This document shows positions 10,911 to 19,599 of a stretch of DNA of 20,000 bases, piece after piece; position 1 is the first letter of the stretch, and the number at the start of each line of letters is the position of its first letter. The position numbers and the translations under genes were made by a program. The stretch is from Nymphaea colorata (Eukaryota; Streptophyta; Magnoliopsida; Nymphaeales; Nymphaeaceae), in assembly GCF_008831285.2 (NCBI RefSeq), contig NC_045140.1, forward strand, positions 29,370,608 through 29,390,607. Direction: 5' to 3'. A model generated the notes under the pieces. It was not told where the DNA came from. It did not search any database and saw only the letters and a program-made list of their open reading frames with translations.

Positions 10911-11205
10911 CTAGGTTGGACTAGACCGGACTCGGACTTGACCCCTTTCGCCTTGGTCCTCAAGAGCCTCGCTTAGAGCCGTTGCCTCTCCTCCCGCTCC
11001 TCCCTCGGCATCGATTCTAAGCTGAGCATGTTCAGTTTGTAAGGTCTGCACCTGCTGCACTACGCCTTCCTTTTGACTCAGCCTTGAGTCATCTTGGCCT
11101 TGTAGGGCCTTAATCGCATGAAGGGCGGCTTGGCCCCGCGCCCTTTGGCTGCTCTCAGCGACATCTGTGGCTACCCTAGGCCACTCTGCAGGTTGACCCG
11201 TATCA
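10911..11205 (-). pseudogene. LTR-borne copy of the polyprotein C-terminal tail
   Basis: Reading inward from the LTR edge, this stretch encodes the last 97 residues of the polyprotein, starting D-T-G-Q-P-A-E-W and ending in TAG. The protein sequence matches that of element B. In a 5' LTR it has no upstream gag-pol frame and is duplicated by reverse transcription rather than serving as a gene. The frame happens to stay open about 60 codons into the spacer, with an ATG at 11327, which I regard as chance. Confidence 0.8.
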
Positions 11206-11396
11206 TTCCGCTTGTCCGCATGGCTATGCCGGCGTGAAGGCGGCCGTTGGGAAGCGCCTGATGTCTTGGCGCATGAGTGGCGTTGGCTGCGTCTCCCATC
11301 GGCGTCATGGCTGTTTTGGTTTGCCATGAACCGTTTGGGTGATGTGCTTGTTATATTGGTGTGGTTGACGCTAAGTTTGTTTTGCCCCTACGTTTG
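11206..11396. other. 191-bp spacer between the two retrotransposons
   Basis: This is the only DNA in the window outside the two elements. It has no match to any other part of the window and I recognise no gene or repeat family in it. The first half is GC-rich and the second half T/G-rich. It begins ttccg beside the 5' LTR of A and ends gtttg beside the 3' LTR of B. These are the candidate 5-bp target-site duplications of A and B. It may be host DNA or a fragment of another transposon. Confidence 0.8.
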
Positions 11397-14060
11397 TGGT
11401 AGGGTCTTGCCTGTGGCCGACCTAAGTCTGAAACCAACGGCCGTGCCTACCCCCACGATCACCTTGGACCAACCAGAAGACTTCCTAGACAAATTAAAAC
11501 AAAGACACTACCCAGTCGGACAGGACCCCGACTTAGAAAATCCCGGATAGGTAGCGGAATACAAGAGAGGCTATACCCAAACCCAAGCAAAACCTACTAC
11601 ACAAATCTAAGAGATGTGAGGCTAATACAAGCGGAAGCGATACATTTGTTAAAAATCACTCAAACTCACTCAAGCAAACCATGCAAACCACGCCTAAACG
11701 CACAAACCACACCCACCCGTAGGAGGCTAGTGCTGGCACGAGGTCGTGTCCTTGGCGCAGTGCCGCGGAGGTCCCTCTATGCACAACTACGACCTCACGG
11801 TCGGGCTGAAAGCAAAATGCAGAAATAAGTGCTACCTCCCGCGTGTCTAAAGAGAGGAGTAGAGTGTACCGGCCAAGGCTAGCTTGGCTAAGCAGTCAAA
11901 AGCCTCGAGGTGAGATTCCACACTCGAGGACTATCAGCAACACGAAAGAACGGGGCTGATGCAGAGCTGAACTCCAAAAGGAAGAGGCCGGGTGTGAAGA
12001 CAAGCCACTCCAAGAGACGCGTGAAGTAGGATCACCCCGCCAGAATCGCCTAGGAGCACTTCAACGCCTTGCTGGATGTCTGGGGACCTTCTGGAATCCA
12101 CGCCAGAGAGTCGCCGGAAAAAGAGCAGAGGTGACCGGAGGTGGCCGGAGGTCACCGGAATATGCTGGATCAAGGCCCGCCGGTTCCAAAGACTTCAAGG
12201 ATGCGGCTAGCAATGCCGCGGTCTTCCTTGGCGCTAAGGTTGAAACCAACTAGGCGCGGGACTTGGACTGAGTGGGTTCGGACCAGGTGGGACCAGGTGG
12301 GCCCGGGCTAGGTTTGGCCAGCGAGCTAGGTCATAGGTAGAGTAGGCTAGGTAGGTCCTACGGTCAAAGTCTTAGGTTGACCGGGTGTAGGGAAGGGACT
12401 CAAATGAGGGTTCCTACAAAGTAGCTAGGGTAGGTTTGAGTGGCTCGGTTTAGGGTAGATGAGAAAATGGAAATGGAAAGGCAAGTGGTAACTTGGTAAG
12501 TTCGGGTAAGCTCGGGGTAATTTGGTAGGGTAGAGTTGGCTAAGAATATGGAGAATATTCCTTGATAGGATTGTCCTCCAAGATTCTAGGCTAGGTGGCG
12601 TTCTAGAAGGGCTATCTCCCTAATACGTAGGAGAGAGGCTAGGGATGTTGGTGAGGTGTCTAGGTGAGTGGCACAACAAATGTGGGGACTACGCTGAGTG
12701 AGGGGCAAGTGGCAACTGGATGAGGCTGCTTTCCTACGAAGTTGGGGGATATCCTAACTTATCTAGCTGGGATTCCTATTCTAGAAAATCACTTTATGAG
12801 GTGGCGAATTAGTGCTCCACCAAATGTGCGTCACTTCCTACTCCAATCCTAGGATCTCTCTAAGTGTCCCGATGCTTGCCACATGGACTAAGCGTAGGGT
12901 GGAGATGGCGAATGGCCCAAGCTGGAGATCCACTTACCTCTTTTGTAGGAATGAGACTGATTCACCAAATGCACCGGCGGCTAGGTGGCGTCACCTAGGA
13001 GCTCCTCCACGCCACACGCGGTTTCTCCCCAAATGCGACCAAGATCCTTGGAGATATTCTAGTGCAGATCGAGCCTGCTGGAGATCGGCCTGAGATTACC
13101 CCCAAATGCTCACCGGATATTCCAAAAAACTGGCCGGAATGTTAGCAGCAGTGGCCGAGAATTTCAGATTCCGGCGAGACACTAATTTGAACCGAATTGC
13201 CCTTAGCTTGCCACATTCATGATTCTTTCTTTTGGGCGATTCTAATTTTCTTTTTCTTTTTCAATTCTCGCCTCTTTTCTTTCTTTCTTTTTCTGTTTTT
13301 CTTTCTGTTTTTCACTTTTTCACACAGCAAGCTAACAGGCGCAAGAACATAAACTAACACATGAAATGATACTTGAAAATCGAAGGAAAAGACCCTCGAA
13401 ATTGCGAGATCCTTGCTATCGGCTAAGAGTCTCCCTTGTGACTCGTAAGAACCGATTTAGGGAGAGCTTCTTCCTAAGTGAACCAGTGATCCTCTTGGCT
13501 GAAACCGTGAAGATCAGTAGCCCCTTAATGGCAGAATCTCAACTCAAATCGATACAACGGCGTTACACAATTTCAACTCTTAAACGAATGCACTAACCTC
13601 TCAAATCGGAAGCCTTTGGTCGTCTGCCCTCACCTTCTAGTTGCCTAAAAGATGACGAGCCTTCCCGGGAATGAGTAGCCTCAAGCCTTCACGGTGGGGA
13701 GTGTTGGCTGCACTAGTTCGTTGCTGATCCCTTGGAGTAAGCCGTGGTCTTGTGGAGAGATCTTCACGCCGGAGCAAGAGGAGTCTTCGAGCCGTCGATT
13801 CCTTGGGTGAGTGGATGCGAAGAGAAAAGAGATTTAGGCATAGAAAGAAGAAATACCCGCTGGATTGAAGATCTTCTTCAGAAATCTCGCCATGGTTGCC
13901 GACATTCCCAAATGTGTTCAAGAGAAGAGAAATGACAAGAGGCGCGGGTAGAAGAATTGCGCAAAGGGAAAAGAGAGATCAAGCCGTGAGGAGAGAGAAA
14001 GGCACTTGACAAATGAACTTCTATTCTCAAATTTTGCATGCAGATCCAAAAGAATCCTAA

Positions 14061-14070
14061 ATATTTATAG
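14061..14070 (-). promoter_or_regulatory. TATA box in 3' LTR of element B
   Basis: CTATAAATAT on the minus strand lies about 545 bp from the LTR start, with CAATTG at 14096-14101 about 26 bp upstream. It is identical in the other full LTRs. The active copy would be in the 5' LTR, outside the window. Confidence 0.55.
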
Positions 14071-14190
14071 TACTGAATTAAAAAGCGGATCTAAACAATT
14101 GATCCAACCCAAAATCAAAATCCAAAACGGAATTGATTACCAAAGCAAATGCGCACTCTAAAATCAAAGAAAACGCAAGCAAACTCGAAC

Positions 14191-14209
14191 TCGAGACTTA
14201 GTGTCTCGA
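14191..14209. promoter_or_regulatory. Perfect 7-bp hairpin in U3
   Basis: TCGAGAC and GTCTCGA flank a TTAGT loop, conserved at the same place in all three full LTRs. Two direct CCTAGGCT motifs lie just beyond, near 14270-14288. Confidence 0.35.
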
Positions 14210-14317
14210 CCCTAACTCGTCCTCTCCTTAGCCCGCACGCTGTGGGCCTTGGTTCAGACCAGAACTTCACCTAGGCTCGCCCTAGGCTGACCCTAAGTGC
14301 ATGAGTATAGCGAAGAC

Positions 14318-17300
14318 CTAGGTTGGACTAGACCGGACTCGGACTTGACCCCTTTCGCCTTGGTCCTCAAGAGCCTCGCTTAGAGCCGTTGCCTCTCCTC
14401 CCGCTCCTCCCTCGGCATCGATTCTAAGCTGAGCATGTTCAGTTTGTAAGGTCTGCACCTGCTGCACTACGCCTTCCTTTTGACTCAGCCTTGAGTCATC
14501 TTGGCCTTGTAGGGCCTTAATCGCATGAAGGGCGGCTTGGCCCCGCGCCCTTTGGCTGCTCTCAGCGACATCTGTGGCTACCCTAGGCCACTCTGCAGGT
14601 TGACCCGTATCAGATCCACCCTCCTGAGATGGAGCTTGTCCCCAAGCTCCTGTAGGGAATTGGAATTTTACCTTGTCAAACAACTCCCAGGAGGTACCAC
14701 CATCGATTCCTTCCCATTCAATCAAAACCTCGTGGTGGGCTCTACCATCTCTAGTGACCCATCGGTGCTTTAGGATTCGATAGGGGCGTTGGCTAACATC
14801 GGGTAATGGTTCCTCTTGCTCTGGTACTGGCCCGTGATGCGGCTTCAACCGAGAGACATGGAATACTGGATGGACAAGGGCTGTAGGTGGCAAAGCTATG
14901 CGATAGGCTGCCTTACCAATCTTCTGAAGAACTCGAAACGGCCCATAGTATCTTGGCAGAAGCTTCGAATAGGGCTGTCCTAGCAACGATTTCTGCTTCA
15001 TGGGCAGCCTCTTTAACCATACCATGTCGCCTACCTCAAATTCTCTGTCTCTACGCCCCTTATCATGCGCCTTTTTCATTCTAGCCTGGGCCCTCTGGAT
15101 GTTTCTTTTGAGCGTGGCTAGAATGTCATCCCTGTTTCTCAAGGCAACATCGACCTCATCTTCTCTTGCTGTGTCTACCTCATACCTCGGGACATAACTC
15201 GGCGGGCAACCATACAGGGCTTCATAGGGAGTCATGCCGGTTCCTGAATGGAGGCTAGTGTTATAGGACCACTCAGCCCAAGATAAATATTTGACCCATG
15301 TGTTGGGTCTCTCTCCGGCGTAACACCTCAAATAGGTCTCCAGTGTCCTGTTGACTACTTCGCTCTGCCCATCTGTTTGAGGATGATGGGCGGTGCTAAA
15401 GTTGATCACTGTACCCGCCATTCTCATATACTCCCTCCAAAAAGCACTGAGGAAGATCGAGTCCCGATCGCAGACAATGGTCTTGGGCATACCATGCAGC
15501 TTTCCAACGTGATCTTGGTAAACATTAGCAACCATTGGTCCATGGTAGTTTCTAGGTAGGGCCACAAAATGGCTGTACTTGGTTAAGCGATCTACCACGA
15601 CCAACACCGCCTCTTTCCCTTCAGCTCGGGGCATTGCATCAATGAAGTCCATTGATACATCTTCCCATGGCTTATCCGGTATGGGCAAAGGGTTCAAGTG
15701 CCCTGGAGGCTTGATGGCCTCATATTTTTCACGTTGGCAGGTAGGGCAGGCTTTCACGTAATCCCTCACGTCTGCTTTCATTCCCTCCCACCAAAACTGT
15801 GCCTTAATGCGCCCCATAGTTTTAGCCATGCCTTCGTGACCAGCAATGCTCGAGTCATGAAAATGTTTGAGTAGTTCAACCTTGAGAGGCGAGTTCTTAG
15901 GTACAAAGGCTCGTCTCTTCTTGCAGAGTATTTCTCCTCTTAACGAATAGTGGGGAATAGACTCTGGATTCTGGCGTATGGACTGCTTGAGGAGCCTGAG
16001 AGTTAGATCCTGATCTTGCTCCTGAGTTAGTCTATCCCAAAGGTCGGTCTCAATCACAGAAAGAGTTTTTAGTTGCTCTGGCATGCGTGACAAGGAGTCC
16101 GCAGCAGAGTTTTCGGTTCCCTTCTTGTACTCTATCGTGAAATCGTAGCCAAGGAGTTTGGCTAACCATCTCTGCTGGATAGGAGTCGAGACGCGTTGCT
16201 TTACCATGTACCTCAAACTGCTGTGGTCCGTTCTCACCACAAATCTTCGCCCAATCAGATAGGGCCTCCACTTGTCTACTGCTAAGACTATTGCCAAAAG
16301 CTCCTTTTCATAGGTGGAAAAGGGTTTGGCCCGCTCTGTGAGGGCTTTAGACATAAACGCAATTGGGTGGCCCTCTTGGCTCAGAACTGCACCGACGCCA
16401 ACGTCACTAGCATCTGTCTCAATCACGAAATCCTTAGAGAAATCAGGGAGAGCAAGTACTGGGGCATTCATCATAACGGCCTTGAGTTTGACAAAGGCCT
16501 CTCTTGCGTTCTCAGACCATGTATACTCCCCCTTTTTTAACATGTGCGTCAAGGGAGAAGCGATCAAAACATAGCCTTTGATAAATCTACGATAGTACCC
16601 CGTGAGGCCTAAAAATCCCCGCATGCCTCGGGGGTCCTTCGGCAAGGGCCATTGCTCCATGGCCTGGAGTTTTTCAGGGTCGGCTCTGACCCCCTCATGT
16701 GATACGATGTGACCCAAATACCCAATAGAAGTCTGCCCAAAGCTGCATTTGGACATTTTCGCGAATAGGGTATTCTCCCTTAATACTCTCAACACTGTAC
16801 GAAGGTGATCGACATGCTGTTCAATACTCTGGCTGTACACAAGAATGTCATCAAAGAAGACTAACACGAAGTCACGCAGGAACTGACGAAACACGTCATT
16901 CATACATCGTTGGAATGTCGCGGGCGCGTTCGTAAGTCCAAACGGCATGACCAAAAACTCATAATGGCCGTCATGGGTACGAAATGCCGTCTTTGAAATG
17001 TCTTCCTCATACATTCTAATTTGGTGGTACCCTGACCGGAGATCCAACTTGGAGAATATGCGAGCTCCAGATAGTTCATCCAAGAGTTCATCAATAACAG
17101 GAATTGGATGCCTATCCTTGACAGTAGCTTCGTTCAAGGCCCTGTAATCCACACAGAATCTCCATGTGTTGTCCTTTTTCTTGACGAGAAGGACTGGTGA
17201 TGAGAAGGGACTAGAACTAGGCCGAATAATATTACTTTCTCGCATTTCTTTGACCAATCGCTCAATTTCTGATTTTTGAGCGTACCCATAGCGGTATGGG

Positions 17301-19420
17301 CGTACGTTAACCGGCTCTGTGCCGTTGGTCAACACTATCCTGTGGTCATATGATCGAGGTGGAGGGAGTCCTTTAGGTTCTTCGAATATATCCTTGAACT
17401 CATCCAACACTTTCTGAATCTGCTCGGGTACTCTCTCTTCTGATCCTTCTTGAGCGACAACTTCCTCTGCCACTGAAACTAACCAAGCCGCTGGTCTCTG
17501 GACTGCTATAGCCTTTAGCGCTGCCTTGGGTGCCAAACTAGGATCGACTGCCCTTAGCACTACTTCCTTTCCTCCACCCTCCTTAGGCAGGCACATCTCC
17601 ATGGTAGAGAAGTCCCACCAAATTCGCCCTAAGGTCTTGAGCCATTTGACTCCAAGAATGATATCTACGCTGGGTAGAGGGACAACTAGCAAGTCGACTG
17701 TATAAGGGATCTTCTGAAGCACGAGCTCTACGTTTGCACACTTGCGAGTGCAAGGGAGGCACTCACCATTGGCCACCAATACTTTAAGAGTTGGGTGCTC
17801 TTCGATGGTACACTTCAATTCCTGAGCGAGGTGGTCACCCACGAAATTGTGAGTAGCCCCCGAATCCAAAAGAACCAGAACATTTCTCTTTCCAATTTGC
17901 CCTATAACTCTCATAGCATCCGGTCGGTTAGGGTCTGTCATGGTATGACAAGCGCCCTCAGGAGGTGGCCTTTCCTGCTCTTGAGGCTCTTCTCGGGCCT
18001 CCAATTCCTCTATTTCTTCGATCATAGGGGATTGATCTTCTTCCCCTTCATCGTCGGCGTCGCCATCCAAAACCGTGTAGACTCGAATGTGCTTGCACTT
18101 GTGCGTAGGGTCCCACTTCTCTTTACACCAGAAACACTGCTTGTTCTTGATTAACTCTTCTCTTTCTTCCCGAGTTAGTACAGGAGGTGCTCGACCCTTG
18201 AAAGCGGGTTTAGGTTCTTCTTTACGTGGAGGGGCTGGAAGGAGTTTTTGCGGTTGAGGGATCTCCCTCACACGGACGGTTCCGGGGTTTCTCCATTGTC
18301 GGTACAAGGCTTGTTTCTTTCTTTGCCTATCCTCGATGGAACGTGCTTTGGCAAAGCACTTCCGCAACTCCGTGTTAGGCTCAGCACGTATATCTATTTG
18401 AATTTCCTCCTTCAATCCTCCAACAAATGCGGCAATGAGGGACTTGGGCGTCCAATCAACCATGCTTGCTAAATTCTCAAACTTGGCTTGGTATTCTTGA
18501 ACGGATGCGGTTTGTCTTAGATTACGCAACTCGATGTCGTAATCTACATAGGAAGACTCACCAAATCTGAGCATGAGAGCTTCTTTGAACTCTCCCCACG
18601 TATTGACTGGCTCCTTGAGCTTGAGCCAACGATACCATCTCCTAGCTTCACCATCGAAGTGTAGAATGGACGTTTGAAGCCATTCTTCATCTGGAATCAT
18701 CTGACATGTGAAGTACTCCTCCACTTGAAAAATCCAATCTAAGGGTTCCTTGCCATTGAATCTAGGGAAGTCAATGCGAACCATAGGAATCCTCGGTTGC
18801 TTTCTTGGCGCTGCCTGACGCTCTCTATATGGCTCCCAAGAAGGTGGTTCACGGTCTCCTCTATCACCCCATCTACGATCTGAATTAATATTCTCCCACT
18901 GTGTGCCTCCAAATCTGGACCTATACTGGCTGGATTGGGGTCCATAAGGCTCTCGGTTCTCCCACTCAGGCGAGGAGTTATGATGCCCACCGTGATAGTT
19001 GTTGAGGTTGGTGGGCTGTGCTTGGAAACCTCCATTATTGCTGTTATTCCCCCCGGGTGGTGGTCTACTAGGGCCGGCTTGCGAATGGAAGGGATTAGGA
19101 CCAACATTGGGCGGTCCATTGAGTATGCCCTTGCCCTTATCAACGTGGGGCTGTGGGGGATCCGGGTTGTTTCTCCTAAGGGCCTCTTGATTGGCCGTCA
19201 TGACTCTCATCATCTCCTTGATCTCATCTAACTCGTTGAGGTTAGAAAGTTGTTTCTTGTAGTCGCTCATCTCGTGGCGGATTTTCAGAACCTCATTTTC
19301 GATGTGAACCATTCTTTCCACCGCGTATACCTCCATCTCAGTAGATGGCTGTTCCTCATTGGCTGAGGTCTCCGCCTCAACATCTGGTGCCTCGGGCACG
19401 ACTTGCTTCTTCTTAACCAT
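14318..19420 (-). CDS. Intact Gag-Pol polyprotein with chromodomain (1700 aa)
   Basis: One frame encodes all proteins needed for particle formation, reverse transcription and integration. Residues 37-61 form a heptad coiled coil (M37, I40, V44, I47, M51, Y54, L58, L61), followed by an N/G/P-rich linker to about 212. Gag spans about 213-345. A C-X2-C-X7-H-X-C knuckle lies at 429-442, then an acidic stretch (452-490). Protease has DSG at 519-521. Reverse transcriptase has D793 and the FFDD pair D857/D858. RNase H has D1003, E1040, D1065 and D1108. Integrase has a zinc domain (H1188, H1195, C1225, C1228), then D1258, D1318 and E1354, giving D,D-35-E, and GPF at 1493-1495. The chromodomain is about 1546-1590, with W1569 and W1578. 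A further 110 residues follow, with heptads at V1651, L1658 and L1665. The last 97 are encoded by the 3' LTR. The first ATG of the frame lies 163 bp from the primer-binding site and the same start is kept in element A. Cleavage presumably depends on the encoded protease. Confidence 0.97.
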   Translation of the reverse strand: MVKKKQVVPEAPDVEAETSANEEQPSTEMEVYAVERMVHIENEVLKIRHEMSDYKKQLSNLNELDEIKEMMRVMTANQEALRRNNPDPPQPHVDKGKGILNGPPNVGPNPFHSQAGPSRPPPGGNNSNNGGFQAQPTNLNNYHGGHHNSSPEWENREPYGPQSSQYRSRFGGTQWENINSDRRWGDRGDREPPSWEPYRERQAAPRKQPRIPMVRIDFPRFNGKEPLDWIFQVEEYFTCQMIPDEEWLQTSILHFDGEARRWYRWLKLKEPVNTWGEFKEALMLRFGESSYVDYDIELRNLRQTASVQEYQAKFENLASMVDWTPKSLIAAFVGGLKEEIQIDIRAEPNTELRKCFAKARSIEDRQRKKQALYRQWRNPGTVRVREIPQPQKLLPAPPRKEEPKPAFKGRAPPVLTREEREELIKNKQCFWCKEKWDPTHKCKHIRVYTVLDGDADDEGEEDQSPMIEEIEELEAREEPQEQERPPPEGACHTMTDPNRPDAMRVIGQIGKRNVLVLLDSGATHNFVGDHLAQELKCTIEEHPTLKVLVANGECLPCTRKCANVELVLQKIPYTVDLLVVPLPSVDIILGVKWLKTLGRIWWDFSTMEMCLPKEGGGKEVVLRAVDPSLAPKAALKAIAVQRPAAWLVSVAEEVVAQEGSEERVPEQIQKVLDEFKDIFEEPKGLPPPRSYDHRIVLTNGTEPVNVRPYRYGYAQKSEIERLVKEMRESNIIRPSSSPFSSPVLLVKKKDNTWRFCVDYRALNEATVKDRHPIPVIDELLDELSGARIFSKLDLRSGYHQIRMYEEDISKTAFRTHDGHYEFLVMPFGLTNAPATFQRCMNDVFRQFLRDFVLVFFDDILVYSQSIEQHVDHLRTVLRVLRENTLFAKMSKCSFGQTSIGYLGHIVSHEGVRADPEKLQAMEQWPLPKDPRGMRGFLGLTGYYRRFIKGYVLIASPLTHMLKKGEYTWSENAREAFVKLKAVMMNAPVLALPDFSKDFVIETDASDVGVGAVLSQEGHPIAFMSKALTERAKPFSTYEKELLAIVLAVDKWRPYLIGRRFVVRTDHSSLRYMVKQRVSTPIQQRWLAKLLGYDFTIEYKKGTENSAADSLSRMPEQLKTLSVIETDLWDRLTQEQDQDLTLRLLKQSIRQNPESIPHYSLRGEILCKKRRAFVPKNSPLKVELLKHFHDSSIAGHEGMAKTMGRIKAQFWWEGMKADVRDYVKACPTCQREKYEAIKPPGHLNPLPIPDKPWEDVSMDFIDAMPRAEGKEAVLVVVDRLTKYSHFVALPRNYHGPMVANVYQDHVGKLHGMPKTIVCDRDSIFLSAFWREYMRMAGTVINFSTAHHPQTDGQSEVVNRTLETYLRCYAGERPNTWVKYLSWAEWSYNTSLHSGTGMTPYEALYGCPPSYVPRYEVDTAREDEVDVALRNRDDILATLKRNIQRAQARMKKAHDKGRRDREFEVGDMVWLKRLPMKQKSLLGQPYSKLLPRYYGPFRVLQKIGKAAYRIALPPTALVHPVFHVSRLKPHHGPVPEQEEPLPDVSQRPYRILKHRWVTRDGRAHHEVLIEWEGIDGGTSWELFDKVKFQFPTGAWGQAPSQEGGSDTGQPAEWPRVATDVAESSQRARGQAALHAIKALQGQDDSRLSQKEGVVQQVQTLQTEHAQLRIDAEGGAGGEATALSEALEDQGERGQVRVRSSPT
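14613..14626 (-). other. Polypurine tract of element B
   Basis: CAGGAGGGTGGATC in minus sense directly precedes the LTR start TGATAC. It is the expected RNase H-resistant primer for plus-strand synthesis. It lies inside the polyprotein frame, coding Q1599 to S1603, so it is constrained both as primer and as code. Confidence 0.78.
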
Positions 19421-19433
19421 TGCGATGGTTAAG
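19412..19433 (-). promoter_or_regulatory. Hairpin at the gag start codon, element B
   Basis: A perfect 9-bp stem (CTTAACCAT with ATGGTTAAG) surrounds a 4-nt loop. In transcript sense the downstream arm is the gag ATG plus the next two codons. It is identical in element A. It could limit or regulate initiation, or act in RNA dimerisation or packaging; none of this is shown by sequence alone. Confidence 0.55.
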
Positions 19434-19583
19434 TAAAAAAAAAACAGAAATCCAAACGTCTAAAAGAATCACACGACTAGCTGAAAACCACTGACTCTGA
19501 CACTGACAAGAATTCCAGCTGTATTCTGCCCTGTATAAAATCCAAAATGCCGATACTGTACTTGCTTGCTGCTGCTCCAAGGA
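19421..19583 (-). other. Untranslated internal leader between primer-binding site and gag
   Basis: This 163-bp stretch precedes the gag ATG in transcript sense. It contains a run of ten A on the plus strand (19435-19444), which is seven in element A. In retrotransposons this is where packaging signals often lie, but I recognise no specific one apart from the start-codon hairpin. Confidence 0.6.
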
Positions 19584-19596
19584 GGCTCTGATACCA
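19584..19596 (-). other. Primer-binding site of element B (initiator tRNA-Met)
   Basis: In minus sense this reads TGGTATCAGAGCC, complementary to the 3' end of plant initiator-methionine tRNA and usual for plant LTR retrotransposons. Three bases (ATT) separate it from the LTR end CCCTACCA. Confidence 0.92.
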
Positions 19597-19599
19597 AAT

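Larger units (their letters stand above)
1..11205 (-). mobile_element. Element A: Ty3/Gypsy chromovirus LTR retrotransposon, degenerate copy
   Basis: This is one retrotransposon read on the minus strand: 5' LTR (7992-11205), primer-binding site (7976-7988), gag-pol pseudogene, polypurine tract (3018-3031) and 3' LTR (1-3017). Only the outermost 8 bases of the 3' LTR, by comparison with the other LTRs, lie left of the window. The two LTRs differ by roughly 29 substitutions over about 3.0 kb by hand count, near 1 percent, plus several indels and a 167-bp deletion. With a commonly used grass LTR rate that would suggest an insertion a few hundred thousand years old, but the rate for this host is unknown. 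The five bases outside the 5' LTR are ttccg (11206-11210). The matching target-site duplicate would lie just left of the window and cannot be checked. Confidence 0.93.
7992..11205 (-). repeat. 5' LTR of element A, full length (3214 bp)
   Basis: The ends are TGGTAGGG at 7992 and GTATCA at 11205, giving TG...CA termini. The right end is where this copy leaves the shared LTR sequence and enters unrelated DNA. In minus-strand order it contains a U3 carrying the polyprotein tail (10911-11205), a 7-bp hairpin (10784-10802), a TATA box (10654-10663), a purine-rich block (9774-9940), three 10-bp GGTSRCCGGA units (8726-8755) and a 10-bp tandem duplication at 8876-8895. A candidate plus-strand G-quadruplex lies at 9100-9126. 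More than 2.6 kb follows the TATA box, an unusually long R-U5. No AATAAA signal was seen in minus sense. Confidence 0.93.
11397..14612 (-). repeat. 3' LTR of element B, full length (3216 bp)
   Basis: The ends are TGGTAGGG at 11397 and GTATCA at 14612, followed by the polypurine tract. The LTR is collinear with 7992-11205 and has about 30 private differences by hand count. It contains three 10-bp repeat units (12130-12159), the purine-rich block (about 13185-13345), the TATA box (14061-14070), the U3 hairpin (14191-14209) and the last 97 codons of gag-pol (14318-14611). One private change turns the third GGG run of the candidate G-quadruplex into TGG near 12522. Confidence 0.95.

Noticed and set aside
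10911-11205. Apparent 3' fragment of a third element, making a tandem LTR-internal-LTR array
   Set aside because: The fragment ends exactly where an LTR should, in CA, at the point where the other copies meet a polypurine tract. It is the coding part of U3 and belongs to the 5' LTR of element A.
10911-11327. Minus-strand 138-codon frame joining the spacer to the LTR-encoded tail
   Set aside because: The upstream 41 codons lie in unrelated spacer DNA and the join is at an insertion boundary. It is a chance open frame; no evidence of a fusion gene.
11212-11550. Plus-strand 112-codon frame from the spacer into the LTR
   Set aside because: It crosses the element boundary, is antisense to the LTR and shows no domain.
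14131-14140. Alternative LTR edge giving TGGTA...TACCA termini
   Set aside because: No purine-rich tract adjoins it on the internal side, and sequence shared between the LTR at 7992 and the others continues well beyond it to 11205.
14525-16574. Several 60- to 86-codon plus-strand frames across gag-pol
   Set aside because: They are shadows of the intact minus-strand polyprotein and appear at the matching places in element A.
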